The notes under the pieces are model-generated. The model made no database searches. It was not told where the DNA came from and was given only the letters and a program-made list of their open reading frames with translations. Below are positions 63,008-64,000 of a DNA stretch of 64,000 nt, in pieces; position 1 is the first letter of the stretch, and every line of letters begins with the position of its first letter. Made by a program: the position numbers and the translations under genes. The stretch lies in the NCBI GenBank assembly GCA_033026295.1, contig CM065173.1, positions 4,402,001 to 4,466,000 of the forward strand. Reading direction: 5' to 3'. This DNA is from Channa striata. Taxonomy: Eukaryota > Chordata > Actinopteri > Anabantiformes > Channidae.

Positions 63008-64000
63008 CTGAACACACAGAGGTTAATTTTTATTTATCTGCAGATTATTTGATCTATGTCAGGATGGATGACGACGACTGATAAAGCCTGTAGAATGGGA
63101 GGTAGAGCTATCAACCTCCTCTCCTGTGGAACCAGCTCCCAGTCCGGATTTCCAAACCTTCCTCTTTGATAAAGCTGATAGTTAGTTCTAGACCTGCTGC
63201 TGTAGGTTTAGAATGCTGTTGTAAATTGGCAACATATAAATAAAGTTGACTTGAAATGAACTGTACATTAACACCCTGGTTCAATGGGGGGCAGTGTTTA
63301 CCTGCACAATTATGTTCCACTGAATGAAGATCACAAGGGACATTTTGACACAGTTCATCACGTTTTAATGCTTTCCAGCTGTATATAGGAATAATTCCTA
63401 ATTAATCAATGTAGGTCAATTAATGCCACTTGGCCCTGGATAAGAAGCAGTCGGTTTACTTAGTTTTCCAGTCAAAATGTTAAATATTTGATCGTTGATG
63501 CTCCTAAATGAAAGAAAAATCTAATGAAATAATTTAAAAATTTTTGGACACATACTGAAGAAACTCAATTCAGGATTTTCCAGGTGCAGAAACTCTAAGA
63601 GATTTGGTCCAAGCAGCTTTTCACCCTAAGCTGAGTCTAGCAGGCAGGACCTCCCCACGGCTAAAACCATTGTCAAAGCCTGTTTTCTACTTTGTAATGG
63701 ACAACACTTGTATTGTGGTTTTAAATGTAGGTTAATTAGACGTTAATAGCCACTTTGTTTAGGAGAAGAGCAAAGGCCCACTCTAATGATGAGTGTACTG
63801 CAGCAGCCTGAGGGAGAGCTGTGCCTGACAGTCAGCATTCAGGGACTTCTGATGAAAGGTAGGAATTTGGTTTAGTTTGAGGAACAGAAAGCAGCAAAGT
63901 TTTCAGGAGTTGCCTTTCAGAAGCTGATTTTTCATGTCGTGAAAGTGTAAAGTAGAGACTTTATCTCAGCATTAAGCTTAGTTAAAACTCACTGCGGTTA
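63008..64000 (-). other. nfkb1: nfkb1 intron 5' of exon a (partial)
   Basis: Holds a LINE 3'-end relic (about 63080-63262). No Rel-homology exon was recognised up to the right edge, so the preceding exon lies outside. Confidence 0.65.
63080..63262 (+). mobile_element. LINE 3'-end relic
   Basis: GAATGGGAGGTAGAGC, CTCCTCTCCTGTGGAACCAG, CCTCTTTGATAAAGCTGATA and TTGTAAATTGGCAACATATA with AAATAAAGTTGA follow the order of a common teleost LINE 3' end. It is related to the fragment at 55.2-55.6 kb. Confidence 0.6.

Overview
The window is vertebrate nuclear DNA, almost certainly from a ray-finned teleost fish. The reasons are intron-rich genes of vertebrate families, abundant (CA)n and (GT)n microsatellites, and relics of repeat types typical of teleosts (LINE 3' ends, Tc1/mariner, tRNA-type SINE). 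Nothing prokaryotic, viral or CRISPR-like was seen. Most short open frames are chance frames in introns; the real coding sequence is in small exons that I assembled from splice sites and reading phase.

Three genes were found. (1) Positions 4398-38000, minus strand: the first six coding exons of an EBF/COE transcription factor, most likely an ebf1 co-orthologue. They cover the N-terminus and the first part of the DNA-binding domain, including the zinc knuckle H157-C161-C164-C170. The rest of the gene lies beyond the left edge. Its introns (1.5 to 17 kb) hold old repeats and several stretches that look like conserved regulatory elements. (2) Positions 44782-52049, plus strand: a complete UBE2D-type ubiquitin-conjugating enzyme, best matching ube2d3, with 147 codons and two alternative C-terminal exons. 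(3) Positions 56431-63007, minus strand: the 3' half of nfkb1 (p105). It covers the end of the Rel region with its nuclear localisation signal, the glycine-rich region, the ankyrin repeats, the death domain and a C-terminal DSGxxDSG degron, in 13 exons. The Rel homology exons lie beyond the right edge.

Layout: ebf1 and ube2d3 are divergent, with start codons 6.8 kb apart around GC-rich putative promoters. ube2d3 and nfkb1 are convergent, with about 3.9 kb between them that holds a broken LINE. In mammals NFKB1 and UBE2D3 are close neighbours with MANBA between them; here no MANBA-like exon is visible. The neighbours are also functionally linked: UBE2D (UbcH5) enzymes work with SCF-betaTrCP, which recognises the DSGxxS-type degron in p105 and IkB proteins. 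EBF1 and NF-kB both act in B-lymphocyte gene control.

No clearly new molecular system was found. The most useful observations are the duplicated terminal exon of ube2d3, an odd splice acceptor in nfkb1, a 21-nt homopolymer touching the ebf1 exon-1 donor, two cryptic degenerate minisatellites (9.28-9.72 kb and 40.4-41.5 kb), a cluster of kB-like sites near 40.7-40.84 kb, a three-copy diverged segment in ebf1 intron 1, a dispersed T-rich repeat family, and candidate conserved non-coding elements.
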